64,000 nucleotides of DNA, from contig JBGANS010000005.1 in NCBI GenBank assembly GCA_044222195.1, forward strand, positions 1-64,000, read 5' to 3'. The translations under genes and the position numbers were made by a program. This document shows, in pieces, positions 1 to 9,065 of the stretch. This DNA is from JAHBXE01 sp044222195. Its GTDB lineage: Bacteria > Planctomycetota > Phycisphaerae > Phycisphaerales > UBA1924. The notes below the pieces were generated by a model, which did no database searches, was not told where the DNA came from, and saw only the letters and a list, made by a program, of their open reading frames with translations. The first letter of the stretch is position 1; every line of letters starts with the position of its first letter.

Positions 1-1513
1 AGACGACGGGCACAAAACCGAGGTTGCAGACCCGGGCGATCTCGGCGCGTTTCTCCGCGTCCGAGGGGGCGTGGCCGAGCCTCTGGCGGAGGGCGTCGAA
101 ACTGACTCCCGCCCAGGTCTCGTGCCCGGGGACCAGGAAGTCGGCGAGGACCTTCGGCGTCTGGATGTCCTGTGAATAGAGATAGGTCGGTGCGAAGGGG
201 TGGAAGTAATCAGGGAGGGCGTTCTCGGTGATGAACTTGACGTTCGGGGCGCGGGCGAGCATGGTGGTGAGCCAGTCGTGTGCTTCCCACGACGGTATGT
301 TGTAGCCGAAGCCGTCGAGCCCGATCATGTTCGCGTTGAGCGACACCGCCATGTCAAGCTCGGCGTTGGCGCGGTCGACGTGATCCTGGTTGCGGATGTT
401 GAACGCCTCGAGCCCCTGCGGGCTCCAGTCGTGATCCACCTGCGTTGAAGACCCCCACCAATAGCCGATCTGGAGCCCCGGCGAGGGCATGGCCCGCAAC
501 TCCTGCAGCGTGGCCTGCATGTGCGGGAACTGGTTCATTCGCGTCATGAAACGGAAGGGGAACGTGGTGTTCCCGCTGGAGCCCGCGTACACGCCGCTGA
601 TTTTCCACAGCATCGCCCGCTCGAAGTTCTTCAGCGGCCGATCCTTGATGTAGCGAGCCTGCGGCGCCCAGCCGAAGAGATCCGGCCGGGCGTTGCGGCC
701 GCCCGTAAAGCCCCACGGGTTGTCCGGCGTCTGCGAAATGAAGTCGGCGAAGTTCAGGCCAGACACGGGGCGCGGGTCTCGCGAGTACCGCACGCCGCCG
801 TAGGTCTGCTTGAAGAAGTCGCGGTACGGCGTCAGCGTCCGGATCCAGCTGTCCGCCGCGTCCACCACGCGGATCGAGAAGAGGTAGGTCCGGCTCTGGT
901 CGGGCGCGAGTGTGGCGCCGATGTGGGTCGCGACCTCCCAGTTCGGCCCGCCGATTCCCGCCTTGGACCGCAAACTCAGGATCACATCGTGCCGGTAGCC
1001 GAGGATGGGGTACATGACCGCGACCCCGATCGTGTAGCGGTCGTTGCCAAAGACGGCGACCGGGCTGTAGACAATCGTGGGCCACGTCACGTTGGGGCCC
1101 TGGACGACGCCCGTGGCGCCGGCGTCAAGACTGACCGTGCGGGCGTCGAGCTTGAAGTCGTGGGCCGTGACGAGGTCGCCCAGGCGGAACGCGCCGATGA
1201 GACACTCGCCGATCACGGCCGGCGTGCGTGCCGGATTGCGGTACGTCACGCTGATGTTCACGCCGTTGTCCATCGGCGTCATGACCGTTTCCGCCGTGCA
1301 GGCCGTCCCGCTCACGAATGCGCGGGCGTGCGGCGTCATGACGATGGCGTTGGTCGTTCGATCCTTGATCGTGATCCGGTTATCGGCCGTGGTCGCCACA
1401 AACCGGCCCGGGGCCGTGATCGCCTGGGCCCGCGCGGAATCCACGCTCGGAGCGCCAAGCGCGAAGAGGCACACCACAAGTCCAATGGGCTTTGCGGGGA
1501 CAAGGCGAGGCAT
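1..1513 (-). CDS. Secreted protein of unknown family, possible TIM-barrel hydrolase (C-terminus cut by window edge)
   Basis: At least 504 residues; the frame is open from the ATG at 1513 to the window start, so the C-terminus is missing. The N-terminus has a signal-peptide shape: basic MPRLVPAKP, a hydrophobic stretch and a likely cleavage after ARA. The first 200 residues look like a beta-sandwich. From about residue 330 the sequence contains strand-like segments such as IGYWW, MIGLDGFGYN and VKFITENA, which resemble the barrel strands of glycoside hydrolases and related enzymes. I do not recognise a named family. It lies downstream of the Wzy-like polymerase on the same strand, so a role on the exported polysaccharide is possible but inferred only from position. 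Confidence 0.7.
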   Translation of the reverse strand, partial: MPRLVPAKPIGLVVCLFALGAPSVDSARAQAITAPGRFVATTADNRITIKDRTTNAIVMTPHARAFVSGTACTAETVMTPMDNGVNISVTYRNPARTPAVIGECLIGAFRLGDLVTAHDFKLDARTVSLDAGATGVVQGPNVTWPTIVYSPVAVFGNDRYTIGVAVMYPILGYRHDVILSLRSKAGIGGPNWEVATHIGATLAPDQSRTYLFSIRVVDAADSWIRTLTPYRDFFKQTYGGVRYSRDPRPVSGLNFADFISQTPDNPWGFTGGRNARPDLFGWAPQARYIKDRPLKNFERAMLWKISGVYAGSSGNTTFPFRFMTRMNQFPHMQATLQELRAMPSPGLQIGYWWGSSTQVDHDWSPQGLEAFNIRNQDHVDRANAELDMAVSLNANMIGLDGFGYNIPSWEAHDWLTTMLARAPNVKFITENALPDYFHPFAPTYLYSQDIQTPKVLADFLVPGHETWAGVSFDALRQRLGHAPSDAEKRAEIARVCNLGFVPVV

Positions 1514-1659
1514 GCCCGAATTGTCACATACCAGAGCCCGCCGGACCACCGGTATTTCAGCGGGCATCGGAAAGCCGGGCCGGTCTTCCCGGTCAACCCG
1601 GATGTGCCGGTTGTGCGGGAAACGGGCGGAACACCCCGGAAAGGCCGCCGAGGGCCCGT

Positions 1660-3081
1660 TCAGGCGCTCTGGCGCTGCGAGGCTTCATACTCGGAAGCGC
1701 TGTGCAGTTCCGGGACGGGGTCTTCTCCCCCTGCTTCTGCAGCGTCCCAGTTCGGGTCAGCCTGCAGCTCCTCGGGCGCGGGCTGCACGCCCTTGACCGA
1801 CCTGAGCACGCCCGCGCAGAAACGCATCGACACCCACGCCGCGATCATCGCCGCGAGCATGCGGAACATGAAAAGCCCGACCTCGCCTCGGGGGATGCCG
1901 ACCAGCTCGCCCGTCCCCACGACGACGGGCAGGACCACGAAGGGATTGGCCGGGCGGACGCGCACGAACTCGTCGAAAAATCGGAAGAAGAGACCGAAGA
2001 AGATCGGGTACGTCAGCAGCGTCAGCCAGGGGTTGTCGTAGAAGATGTGTCCGATGATGCCGGGGCCGAGCGTGAAGTTCTCCCCGTAGCGGTACACGTG
2101 CGCATCGCGCACCATGGTGTACCCAAGGGCCATGGGCTTGTCCTCCCAGATCGCCCGCGGGATCGGATTGATGAACGTGTACATCACCGAGTGCAGTGGG
2201 AAGTACGGCAGCGGGTCCGGGTGGTTCTCGATCACCCACATGCTGTTGGCCGCCGCGTACTGCCCCGTGCCCATCGCGAGCAGGCCCTCGCTGACGTTGG
2301 CGTCGGCCAGGTGGCTGATGAACTCGCCGACGTCGGTCTCCTTGACCGTCATCGAGCGGGCCGTCGAAAAGGCCGCCAGGAAGAGCAGGCCGACCGACCC
2401 GATCAGGAGCATCCGGTACGCCAGCCGCGTCAGGCTCTGGTGCCGCCAGTGCGACTGGTACGCGGCGAAGAGCACGGTGATCATGACGCTCAGCACGTCA
2501 CGCCGGCCGAAGGTCAGGACCACCGTCGACACGACCGAGCCCGCGATGATGCAGATGGCGGGCACCGCGATCGCGAAGTTCCACAGGCGCGGCGCCCACG
2601 CCCACATTGCCAGCCCCGCGGCACAGGACAGAATGCCGATCGCGAGCACGTCCGTCAGCACGCCAAGGATGGGCACGTTGCGGCCGATGACGATCCGGAA
2701 GATGAACCCGATAATCAGGAACATCCAACCCAGCGAGAGGAGCGTCGACGAGCTGAACGCGGGAAAGGGGAACGAGGACGTCCACGCCGGGCCGCGGACC
2801 AGCCACCCCTTCTGGTACGACCAGCAAAAGAGCACAAGGAAGGTCACGCACGCGAACAGGTAGATCGTGCCGGTCCGCACCGGCTGGTCGACGTACACAT
2901 CCCCCCACGTCAGCGTGGCCATGCTCAGCCCGCCACTGACGAGCTGGAAGATCACGAACCCGATGAGGAAGAAGTTCCGAAGGGTGAAAATGTCGTGCGT
3001 GCCGCGCAGCCACTGCGTGATCATCATGACGACCACGCCCAGGGCGAGCACAAAGAAGATGAAGGAGAGGATCGCGGCCAT
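1660..3081 (-). CDS. Wzy-like oligosaccharide repeat-unit polymerase
   Basis: A 473-residue integral membrane protein with about ten to twelve hydrophobic segments and a larger hydrophilic stretch around residues 240-340, the layout of O-antigen/exopolysaccharide Wzy polymerases. These join lipid-linked repeat units at the outer face of the inner membrane. Wzy proteins are poorly conserved, so the call rests on topology, length and the surrounding glycosyltransferases. The C-terminal 40 residues are acidic and soluble. The ATG at 3081 lacks a clear Shine-Dalgarno; a TAGAAT hexamer lies about 20 bases upstream. No Wzx flippase or Wza/Wzc export protein is visible in the window. Confidence 0.75.
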   Translation of the reverse strand: MAAILSFIFFVLALGVVVMMITQWLRGTHDIFTLRNFFLIGFVIFQLVSGGLSMATLTWGDVYVDQPVRTGTIYLFACVTFLVLFCWSYQKGWLVRGPAWTSSFPFPAFSSSTLLSLGWMFLIIGFIFRIVIGRNVPILGVLTDVLAIGILSCAAGLAMWAWAPRLWNFAIAVPAICIIAGSVVSTVVLTFGRRDVLSVMITVLFAAYQSHWRHQSLTRLAYRMLLIGSVGLLFLAAFSTARSMTVKETDVGEFISHLADANVSEGLLAMGTGQYAAANSMWVIENHPDPLPYFPLHSVMYTFINPIPRAIWEDKPMALGYTMVRDAHVYRYGENFTLGPGIIGHIFYDNPWLTLLTYPIFFGLFFRFFDEFVRVRPANPFVVLPVVVGTGELVGIPRGEVGLFMFRMLAAMIAAWVSMRFCAGVLRSVKGVQPAPEELQADPNWDAAEAGGEDPVPELHSASEYEASQRQSA

Positions 3082-3143
3082 GGCTGGGGTTACTTATCGG
3101 CCATTCTACGGGTCGGCGTGACGATCGAGTTCGCGCCGCGGCC

Positions 3144-4343
3144 TCACGAAGTCGCGACGCCGGCGTCCGCCAGGGCCCGCCGGATGCCGGCCACGGGATC
3201 GCCCCGTTCCCGCCAGCGTTCCAGCACGAGGGCCGAACCCGCCCGCAGCCGCTCCGTTTCCCCCGGGCTCATGGCCTGGCGCAGGCTCCTGGTGATCGCC
3301 GCCAGACTCCCCGCTTCGAAGCGGGAGCCGTTCACGCCGTTCTCCACCAGCTCCGCCGCCGCCCCCACGACCTCGCTCGCGACGATCGCCAGCCCCGCGG
3401 CCGCGGCCTCGTTGATCACGACTCCCCAGGGTTCGATGTCGCTGGGACATACGAGCACATGCGACGCTCGATAGATCGCGCTGATCCGCGCCTGCTCACC
3501 CAGAAACCCCGTCCAGATCACGCGGGCCTTGATCGCTCCGGGCACGCGTGCCGCGAGCGCCTCGCGCATCGGCCCGCTCCCGATGATCACCAGGTCCCAC
3601 TCCGGATACTCGCCCGCGAGCGCGGCGAACGCGTCGATCGCGAGATCGATGCGTTTGCGTTCGATGAGGCGGGAGCACACGACCAGCCGGCGACGCTGCT
3701 CCGGCAGCCCCAGCTCCGTCCGCGCCCTGGCAACGTCCGATTCCGGCAGCGACCGGATCAGGTCGTAGTCCGGTTCGTACGGCACGTAAAAGCAGCGATC
3801 CGGCGTCGCGCCGTAGCGCTCGAAGAACTTCTGGCCTGCACTCCCGCACGGCATCAGCCCCGCGACATTCCGCACGACCCACCCGACGACGATGTTCTTG
3901 ACGAACCGCTTGATCCCCGTCGCCCGGTCATCGTGGATGTTGCTGTCTGCGAAGACAAAGCAGGGCACACCCGATCGCCGGCACCAGCGGATGAGCCGGA
4001 ACCGCGTCGCGTCGTTGTACCCGCCGAGAATTACGGCCCTCGCCCGGTTGTCCGTGAGCCACCGGATGATCCGTCCGCCTTTGTTCCAATCCGTGATCGC
4101 CCAGCGAGGATGAGACTGCTCCACCACCGGCTGGCCGCGCCCGAAGAGCACCGGGTTGATTTCGTCCACGCGCTGGTTCTCCCACGGCTGGTCCGCCTGG
4201 TCGTGCGTGTACAGGCTCGCGATGCGCAGCGACGGAATCTCCCGCACGATCCGGCGGTGCAGGTGGACGCGATAGGGCGTCTGCACGTTGTTCACCAGCG
4301 CGAGCAGCGGTCGTGGGTCGGTGCTGGAACTCGCGTCAGGCAT
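3144..4343 (-). CDS. Glycosyltransferase family 4 (GT-B fold)
   Basis: A 399-residue GT4-type enzyme. The C-terminal nucleotide-sugar domain has VVCSRLIERKRIDLAIDAF (about residues 219-237) and the retaining-GT4 signature E-x7-E in EPWGVVINE (about residues 303-311). The N-terminal domain begins LLALVNNVQTPYR, typical of an acceptor-binding Rossmann domain. It is expected to add a sugar to a lipid-linked acceptor at the inner face of the inner membrane; donor and acceptor cannot be read from sequence. The start lies five bases after the stop of the preceding GT4 gene, so the two are very likely cotranscribed. Confidence 0.9.
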   Translation of the reverse strand: MPDASSSTDPRPLLALVNNVQTPYRVHLHRRIVREIPSLRIASLYTHDQADQPWENQRVDEINPVLFGRGQPVVEQSHPRWAITDWNKGGRIIRWLTDNRARAVILGGYNDATRFRLIRWCRRSGVPCFVFADSNIHDDRATGIKRFVKNIVVGWVVRNVAGLMPCGSAGQKFFERYGATPDRCFYVPYEPDYDLIRSLPESDVARARTELGLPEQRRRLVVCSRLIERKRIDLAIDAFAALAGEYPEWDLVIIGSGPMREALAARVPGAIKARVIWTGFLGEQARISAIYRASHVLVCPSDIEPWGVVINEAAAAGLAIVASEVVGAAAELVENGVNGSRFEAGSLAAITRSLRQAMSPGETERLRAGSALVLERWRERGDPVAGIRRALADAGVATS

Positions 4344-4348
4344 ACGGC

Positions 4349-5560
4349 TCAGCGGCCCATTCCCCCGGCACCCTTGATCGCTTCTTCATACAGGCTGACG
4401 TACTGGGCGACCACCACGGCCGGCTCGAGATGTTCGCACACCCACCGCCGACCCGCGAGCCCCATCGGCTTGAGCGCCGCCCGGTCCGCGATCAGCCCCG
4501 CGATCGTCCGCGACAGTTGCTCGACATTGCCCCCGCCCACGCTGCCGTCTTTGACATCGCTCGCGATCATCTCGACGATCCGGCCCCCGCCGCTCGCCTC
4601 GATTTCACGCCACGTGTCCGTCCCCTTGGTCGTCACCACCGGCGTCCCCGACGCCAAGGCCTCGAAATAGACGAATCCGAAGTTCTCCATGCTCGTCGGC
4701 AGCACGAACAGGTCGCTCGCGGCAAACAGGGAGGGTTTGTACTCCGCCGGGACCATTCCCAGCACCGTGGTGATGTCGTCCACCTTGATGCTGCGGGCGT
4801 ATTCCATCAGGCCCGTTCGATACTCAACGTCGACCGGGCCGGCGAACACCACGTTGAACCGGTGCCCGAGGTCCCTCACGCCACGTGCCGCGGCGACGAG
4901 GAGGTCGGGCCGCTTCTTGTAGTGCAGGCGGCTCAGGTACAGCAGGGTCGGCACATCGGACGAGGGCAGGGGCAGGCTCTGGCGCGCCGCCTCCGGTGTC
5001 GGCGCCGTCCGATACGGCTCCAGGTCGAACACCAGCGGGATCACCCGCCCCGGTGTCTTGGGGTGGCGTTTCTGAGACTGATCGAGCTCGCCCTGCGCGG
5101 TCGTGCACACAAACGAGGCGTGGTCCAGCATCCGGTGCGCGAACGCTTTGTAGTAGATCGCCTTCTTGACCCGCTTTTGAATCACCGACCAGTCCGCGAG
5201 CATCCCGTGCGGCGACTGCACATACGGAACCTTTCGAGCCATCGCCGCTTCGACAATCGGGAGCTGCGCCGGGTCCCACAGGACATGCATGTGCGCGACA
5301 TCGACCCGTGACACGACGTCCGCCGCGGCGTCCTTGAACCCGCGATCCGTCCAGATCATCTTCCGCGGCGAGGGCAGCTTGGCGATCGTCGGCACGCCCG
5401 GGCCTCCGTGCCGCCAGGCAAGCGGGACATCCTTGTCGTCGCACGTCGCGAGGATGACCTCGTGCCCCGCGCGGGCCTGGTAGGTGCAGAAGTCCAGCAC
5501 GGCCCGCACGACGCCCCCGTCTTCGAGCCGTATCGCTTTCAGGTAGTGGAGGATTCGCAT
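4349..5560 (-). CDS. Glycosyltransferase family 4 (GT-B fold)
   Basis: A 403-residue GT4 enzyme. The start chosen is the ATG giving MRILHYLKAIRLEDGGVVRAV; the frame stays open further upstream, but that extension runs into the acetyltransferase gene and looks non-coding. The donor domain has LLYLSRLHYKKRPDLLV and the E-x7-E signature in ENFGFVYFE (about residues 290-298). The N-terminal region has the GG-V--AV glycine turn expected after the first strand. A TACCAT hexamer at 5569-5574 sits eight bases before the ATG, so an internal leaderless promoter is possible within this otherwise continuous cluster. Substrate unknown. Confidence 0.9.
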   Translation of the reverse strand: MRILHYLKAIRLEDGGVVRAVLDFCTYQARAGHEVILATCDDKDVPLAWRHGGPGVPTIAKLPSPRKMIWTDRGFKDAAADVVSRVDVAHMHVLWDPAQLPIVEAAMARKVPYVQSPHGMLADWSVIQKRVKKAIYYKAFAHRMLDHASFVCTTAQGELDQSQKRHPKTPGRVIPLVFDLEPYRTAPTPEAARQSLPLPSSDVPTLLYLSRLHYKKRPDLLVAAARGVRDLGHRFNVVFAGPVDVEYRTGLMEYARSIKVDDITTVLGMVPAEYKPSLFAASDLFVLPTSMENFGFVYFEALASGTPVVTTKGTDTWREIEASGGGRIVEMIASDVKDGSVGGGNVEQLSRTIAGLIADRAALKPMGLAGRRWVCEHLEPAVVVAQYVSLYEEAIKGAGGMGR

Positions 5561-5582
5561 GGGTGGCGATGGTAGGGGTTGC

Positions 5583-6206
5583 TCAAGCCGGCTTGAACGC
5601 GCTGTGGGGACCGGACGATGGACGGGCCTCGCGCCGGCGGAGCGGCTTGGCGCTGTCCCCGGCACAGATCATCCCGGGCGGCAGCGAGTGGAGCACCGTG
5701 GACCGGGCCCCGACGACACAGTTGCTCCCGATGGTGACCCCCGGGCCGACGAATACATCCGCCGCGATCCACGCATCGCTCTCGATCACGATGGGCTCCA
5801 TCACCAGCGTCATGCTGCGGCTGGTGTAGTCGTGGCTGCCGGAGCACAGGTGGGTGTACTGGCTGATCGTGCAGCGAGCGCCGATCGAAATAGGCCCGAG
5901 GCAGAAGAGAATCGCGTGGTCGCCGATCGCCGTGTGGGCCCCGACCGTCAGCCGCCAGGGATAGCTGATCCGCACGCTCGGCCGGATCCGCGCCGTCGGA
6001 TCCACGTGGGCCCCGAAGAGATTCAGCAGCCGCCGCCGCACGCCGTACCAGTTGTGAAACGTCATCCGCATCAGCGGAAGCCCGACCAGGTCCCACAGCG
6101 ATTCGAGCAACCGCTCCCGCGGCGTGCGGCCCTGCACCTGCGCGACGCTTGCCGCCGGATCGGTCGACGTCGGGCGCGAATCGGCCTGTCGCGTCTCCTC
6201 CGCCAT
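5583..6206 (-). CDS. WcaF-like hexapeptide-repeat acyltransferase
   Basis: A 207-residue acyltransferase of the left-handed beta-helix type. Hexapeptide repeats run from about residue 70 to 190 (TARIRPSVRISYPWRL, VIESDAWIAADVFVGPGVTI, NCVVGARSTVLHSLPPG). The layout resembles colanic-acid acetyltransferase WcaF, which transfers acetyl from acetyl-CoA to a sugar of the repeat unit. The ATG overlaps the stop of the upstream gene as TGATG, so translation is probably coupled. It closely resembles the C-terminal third of that upstream gene, including the FHNWYG motif before the helix, so the two arose by duplication. The frame stays open 5' of this start but that extension is out of frame with the real neighbour. 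Confidence 0.9.
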   Translation of the reverse strand: MAEETRQADSRPTSTDPAASVAQVQGRTPRERLLESLWDLVGLPLMRMTFHNWYGVRRRLLNLFGAHVDPTARIRPSVRISYPWRLTVGAHTAIGDHAILFCLGPISIGARCTISQYTHLCSGSHDYTSRSMTLVMEPIVIESDAWIAADVFVGPGVTIGSNCVVGARSTVLHSLPPGMICAGDSAKPLRRREARPSSGPHSAFKPA

Positions 6207-7777
6207 CAGTGGAGCTCCCGCTTCTTGAGCGAGTGGGCCGGGTTCCCCACGTACACGGTCCCGGGCTCGAGATCGCGATAGGCGCTCGACCTCGCGCCGA
6301 GAACGGACAGACGACCGATCACGACGTTGGGCCCGACAAAGGCGTCCGCGCCGATCCACGCGTCGGCCCCGATCGTGATCGGATCGCGGATGAGCGGGAA
6401 GCGGCGATCGGTGTGGTCGTGCGTGCCGGCGCACAGGTGGGCGTACTGGCTCACGATGGTGCGCTCGCCGATGGAAATGACGCCGAGGGAATACAGGATC
6501 GCGTAGTCGCCGACGGTCACGCCGTCTTTGATGTCCAGGTTCCAGGGGATCTCGACGTTGACCGACGGCCGGATTCGGACACCCTTTCCGATCCGCGCTC
6601 CAAAGAGCCGCAGCAGCCAGGCCCTGAACCCGTACCAGTTGTGGAACGAGATGCGGAAGATCGGTTTGCCCAGCAGCATCCACACCGCCCGGATCAGCTT
6701 CTCACGGAACGACCACGGGCTCGGCTCCGGCGCCATCTGGCCCAGCTCGGCGTTGATCGGGGCGATCTCCACGACGGCCCGGTCCGCCGCGGCCGGAGCG
6801 AACGGCGCCGCCGGCGGCGGTTCGGGCAGGCGGTCCTCGGCACGGAATATGTTGGTTCGCGCCTTGGGCGCTGTGTCCTTCTCAAACCACGCTCCGCTCG
6901 AACGCTTCTTGAGCAACCGGAGCTTGAGCGTCGTCATCTGCTCGTACACGGCCACGAGTTTCGCGTAGGTGTACCCCGCGCGGCCCTCGAAGATCCCGCC
7001 GAGGACAAACATGATGACGAACCAGCGAACCAGCGGCCGGAACGGCAGGTTGTACCCCAGCTCCTTCCACGTGCGCCGCCGCTTCACGGGGTCGCCGCTG
7101 AAGAGATTGCGGATCCGCAGCGGCTCGCGCTTGGTGCCGATCACCTCCAGGGCTTCCAGCGAGCTGTACCGGTTGTGCTTGTCCAGCCAGTCGTAGAGGC
7201 CCTTGGAAAACGCGTAGTGCAGGTAGGGCTCGCTGAAGACGCCGACCGCCTGCTCCGTGTCCTCGCGCTGGCCGTGCCCGTAGTCCTTGAAGCGCATCCG
7301 CGACTTGTGAAAGAGCCGCATCTGGTACGTGGGGTACCCGCCGGAGCGCTTCAGCCACCGACCCATGAACATGAGTTTGTGCGGAACGTGGTACCCCGCC
7401 TCGACCGGCCCCTTGGCCAGGCGGTCGCGCATTTCCTTGACCAGCTCGGGCGTAAACCGCTCGTCCGCATCCAGGTGAAACACCCACTCGTGCTTGAGCG
7501 GGATGTTGTCGATCGCCCAGTTGCGCTGCTTGCCGAAAGACTCAAACGGGTGCGAATGTACCCGGGCACCGTGCGCCAGCGCCAGCTCCACCGTCCGGTC
7601 TTCCGAGCCCGAATCCAGCACGTGCACATCGTCCGACCACCCGCACGAGGCGAGGCAGTCCACGATGTTCACCTCTTCGTTGAGCGTCAGGATCACCACC
7701 GACACCGGCGCCGTCGGCCCGTTCCACGCGTGGCCCGCGTTCGCGGTCGAGGCCGGAGTTGGAAGGGTGGTGAGCAT
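6206..7777 (-). CDS. Fusion of GT2 glycosyltransferase and WcaF-like acetyltransferase
   Basis: A 523-residue two-domain protein. Residues 25-270 are a GT2 (GT-A fold) domain starting VSVVILTLNEEVNIVDCL, with the metal-binding D-x-D in HLDADERF near residue 101; the style is that of the WaaE/KdtX-like heptose/glucose transferases. A hydrophobic stretch near residues 255-275 follows. A Pro/Ala-rich linker (about 310-345) joins to a hexapeptide acetyltransferase domain (about 360-523, FHNWYG then beta-helix repeats ending in GNPAHSLKKR). The start at 7777 is 13 bases after the upstream stop; the longer open frame would overlap that gene. The protein probably both adds and acetylates a sugar of the repeat unit. 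Confidence 0.9.
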   Translation of the reverse strand: MLTTLPTPASTANAGHAWNGPTAPVSVVILTLNEEVNIVDCLASCGWSDDVHVLDSGSEDRTVELALAHGARVHSHPFESFGKQRNWAIDNIPLKHEWVFHLDADERFTPELVKEMRDRLAKGPVEAGYHVPHKLMFMGRWLKRSGGYPTYQMRLFHKSRMRFKDYGHGQREDTEQAVGVFSEPYLHYAFSKGLYDWLDKHNRYSSLEALEVIGTKREPLRIRNLFSGDPVKRRRTWKELGYNLPFRPLVRWFVIMFVLGGIFEGRAGYTYAKLVAVYEQMTTLKLRLLKKRSSGAWFEKDTAPKARTNIFRAEDRLPEPPPAAPFAPAAADRAVVEIAPINAELGQMAPEPSPWSFREKLIRAVWMLLGKPIFRISFHNWYGFRAWLLRLFGARIGKGVRIRPSVNVEIPWNLDIKDGVTVGDYAILYSLGVISIGERTIVSQYAHLCAGTHDHTDRRFPLIRDPITIGADAWIGADAFVGPNVVIGRLSVLGARSSAYRDLEPGTVYVGNPAHSLKKRELH

Positions 7778-7790
7778 CCGTTGGCCAACT

Positions 7791-9056
7791 CTACCGCGTG
7801 GGCCGCCCCTCCGCATCGGCACGGGTCGGCTCCGGGAGCCCGCGCTGGAGCACATCGCAGAACCGCTTCGACAGTTCCCGCTTCGAGAGGCTCGACGAAA
7901 TCACCTGCGCGGCACGCTCCCCCATCGCCGCAAGCTCGGCCGCCGGCGTGCTCAGGATTTCTTTGAGCGTTCTCGCCGCGCCGTCGATATCGCCGTGGGA
8001 AATGTGCCACCCGATCCGGTGTTTCTCGATGATGTCGCTCACGTGGCAGGGCTTCGGGCCCAGCAGCAGCACGGGGCGGGACACCGCCATCGCGCCATAA
8101 ATCTTGCACGGGTGCACAATGCCGACGACGTCGTCCCCGACGCTGACCACGTGCACATCCGCCGCGGACAGCGAGAACCGGATCTTGTCGAAGGGCTGGT
8201 ACGGCAGCGAACGGATGTTCTTCACACCCGCCGCGATCTTGTCCTCAACTTCTTTCTTCCCCCCGCCCCCGCCGATGCACAGGACCAGGAGGCGCGGATC
8301 GTCCTGCATCCGCTCCGCGGCGTCCAGAAGCGTCCGGATCGGGTTCGCGGGCGAGTGATTGCCCGAATACATCACCACGAACTTCCCGTCCAGCTGCTGG
8401 TCCTTGCGGAACGGGTTCTCCGAGTGCGGGATGTTCTCGAGCTTGTCCTCGTGCGGCCACGGGGCCATGGTGTGGGTCTTGGCGGCGACGTCGAGCTTCT
8501 TCTGCACGCGCTCGCCCATGAAACGATCGAGCACGACAATGTCCGACGCCTGCGTGAAGGTCCACCGGTTGAAGAGGTTGAACACGCGCGACATCAGCGA
8601 TCGCTCGGTGGTCTTGCCCAGCGCGATCATCTGGTCGGGATTGAGATCCATCAGCCAGTACTTGAGTTTCGCCCGGCGCACCTTGCTGATGATCACCCCG
8701 GCCAGGCCGCAGAACGGCGGGCTCGTCGACACCATGAGCCCGCACACGCCCCGCGTGAACAGGCCGTGGAAGATCGCCTGTATCAGGAACAGCCACTGAG
8801 CGAGAAGCCGCACCGCGATCGATGACTTGCCGAAGCTCGAGAGCGGCAGCCGCCGCACCTCCACCCCGTTGAGCAGTTCACGCTTCGTGTACACCTTCGT
8901 TGGATCGTCGTAGCCCCGCCGCGACACGTACGCCACCACGCGATACCCGCGCCTCGCCATCTCCGTCCCCGCATCGGACACGTGCTGACCGACCGAAGCG
9001 GGATCGGGGATGTAGACCTGGCTGATGATCAGGAACGTCTTGCTCAAGCGCGGCAC
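7791..9056 (-). CDS. Glycosyltransferase family 4, WbuB/WcaI-like
   Basis: A 421-residue protein of the WbuB/WcaI-like GT4 group. It begins TFLIISQVYIPDPASVGQHV, with the Y-x-PD-x2-S-x-G pattern common in this group, has VVMYSGNHSPANPIRTLLDA at the start of the donor domain, and in place of the usual E-x7-E shows VHPCKIYGAMAVSRPVLL near residue 317. A mid-N-domain hydrophobic segment (about 85-130) suggests membrane association. The start is GTG, ten bases after the stop of the epimerase gene, with no good ribosome site, so coupling to the upstream gene is likely. Donor and acceptor are unknown. Confidence 0.88.
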   Translation of the reverse strand: MPRLSKTFLIISQVYIPDPASVGQHVSDAGTEMARRGYRVVAYVSRRGYDDPTKVYTKRELLNGVEVRRLPLSSFGKSSIAVRLLAQWLFLIQAIFHGLFTRGVCGLMVSTSPPFCGLAGVIISKVRRAKLKYWLMDLNPDQMIALGKTTERSLMSRVFNLFNRWTFTQASDIVVLDRFMGERVQKKLDVAAKTHTMAPWPHEDKLENIPHSENPFRKDQQLDGKFVVMYSGNHSPANPIRTLLDAAERMQDDPRLLVLCIGGGGGKKEVEDKIAAGVKNIRSLPYQPFDKIRFSLSAADVHVVSVGDDVVGIVHPCKIYGAMAVSRPVLLLGPKPCHVSDIIEKHRIGWHISHGDIDGAARTLKEILSTPAAELAAMGERAAQVISSSLSKRELSKRFCDVLQRGLPEPTRADAEGRPTR

Positions 9057-9065
9057 CTTGCGCGA

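Noticed and set aside
6207..6683. Upstream extension of the free acetyltransferase frame
   Set aside because: It lies within the fusion gene in another frame and has no domain; the TGATG overlap marks the real start.
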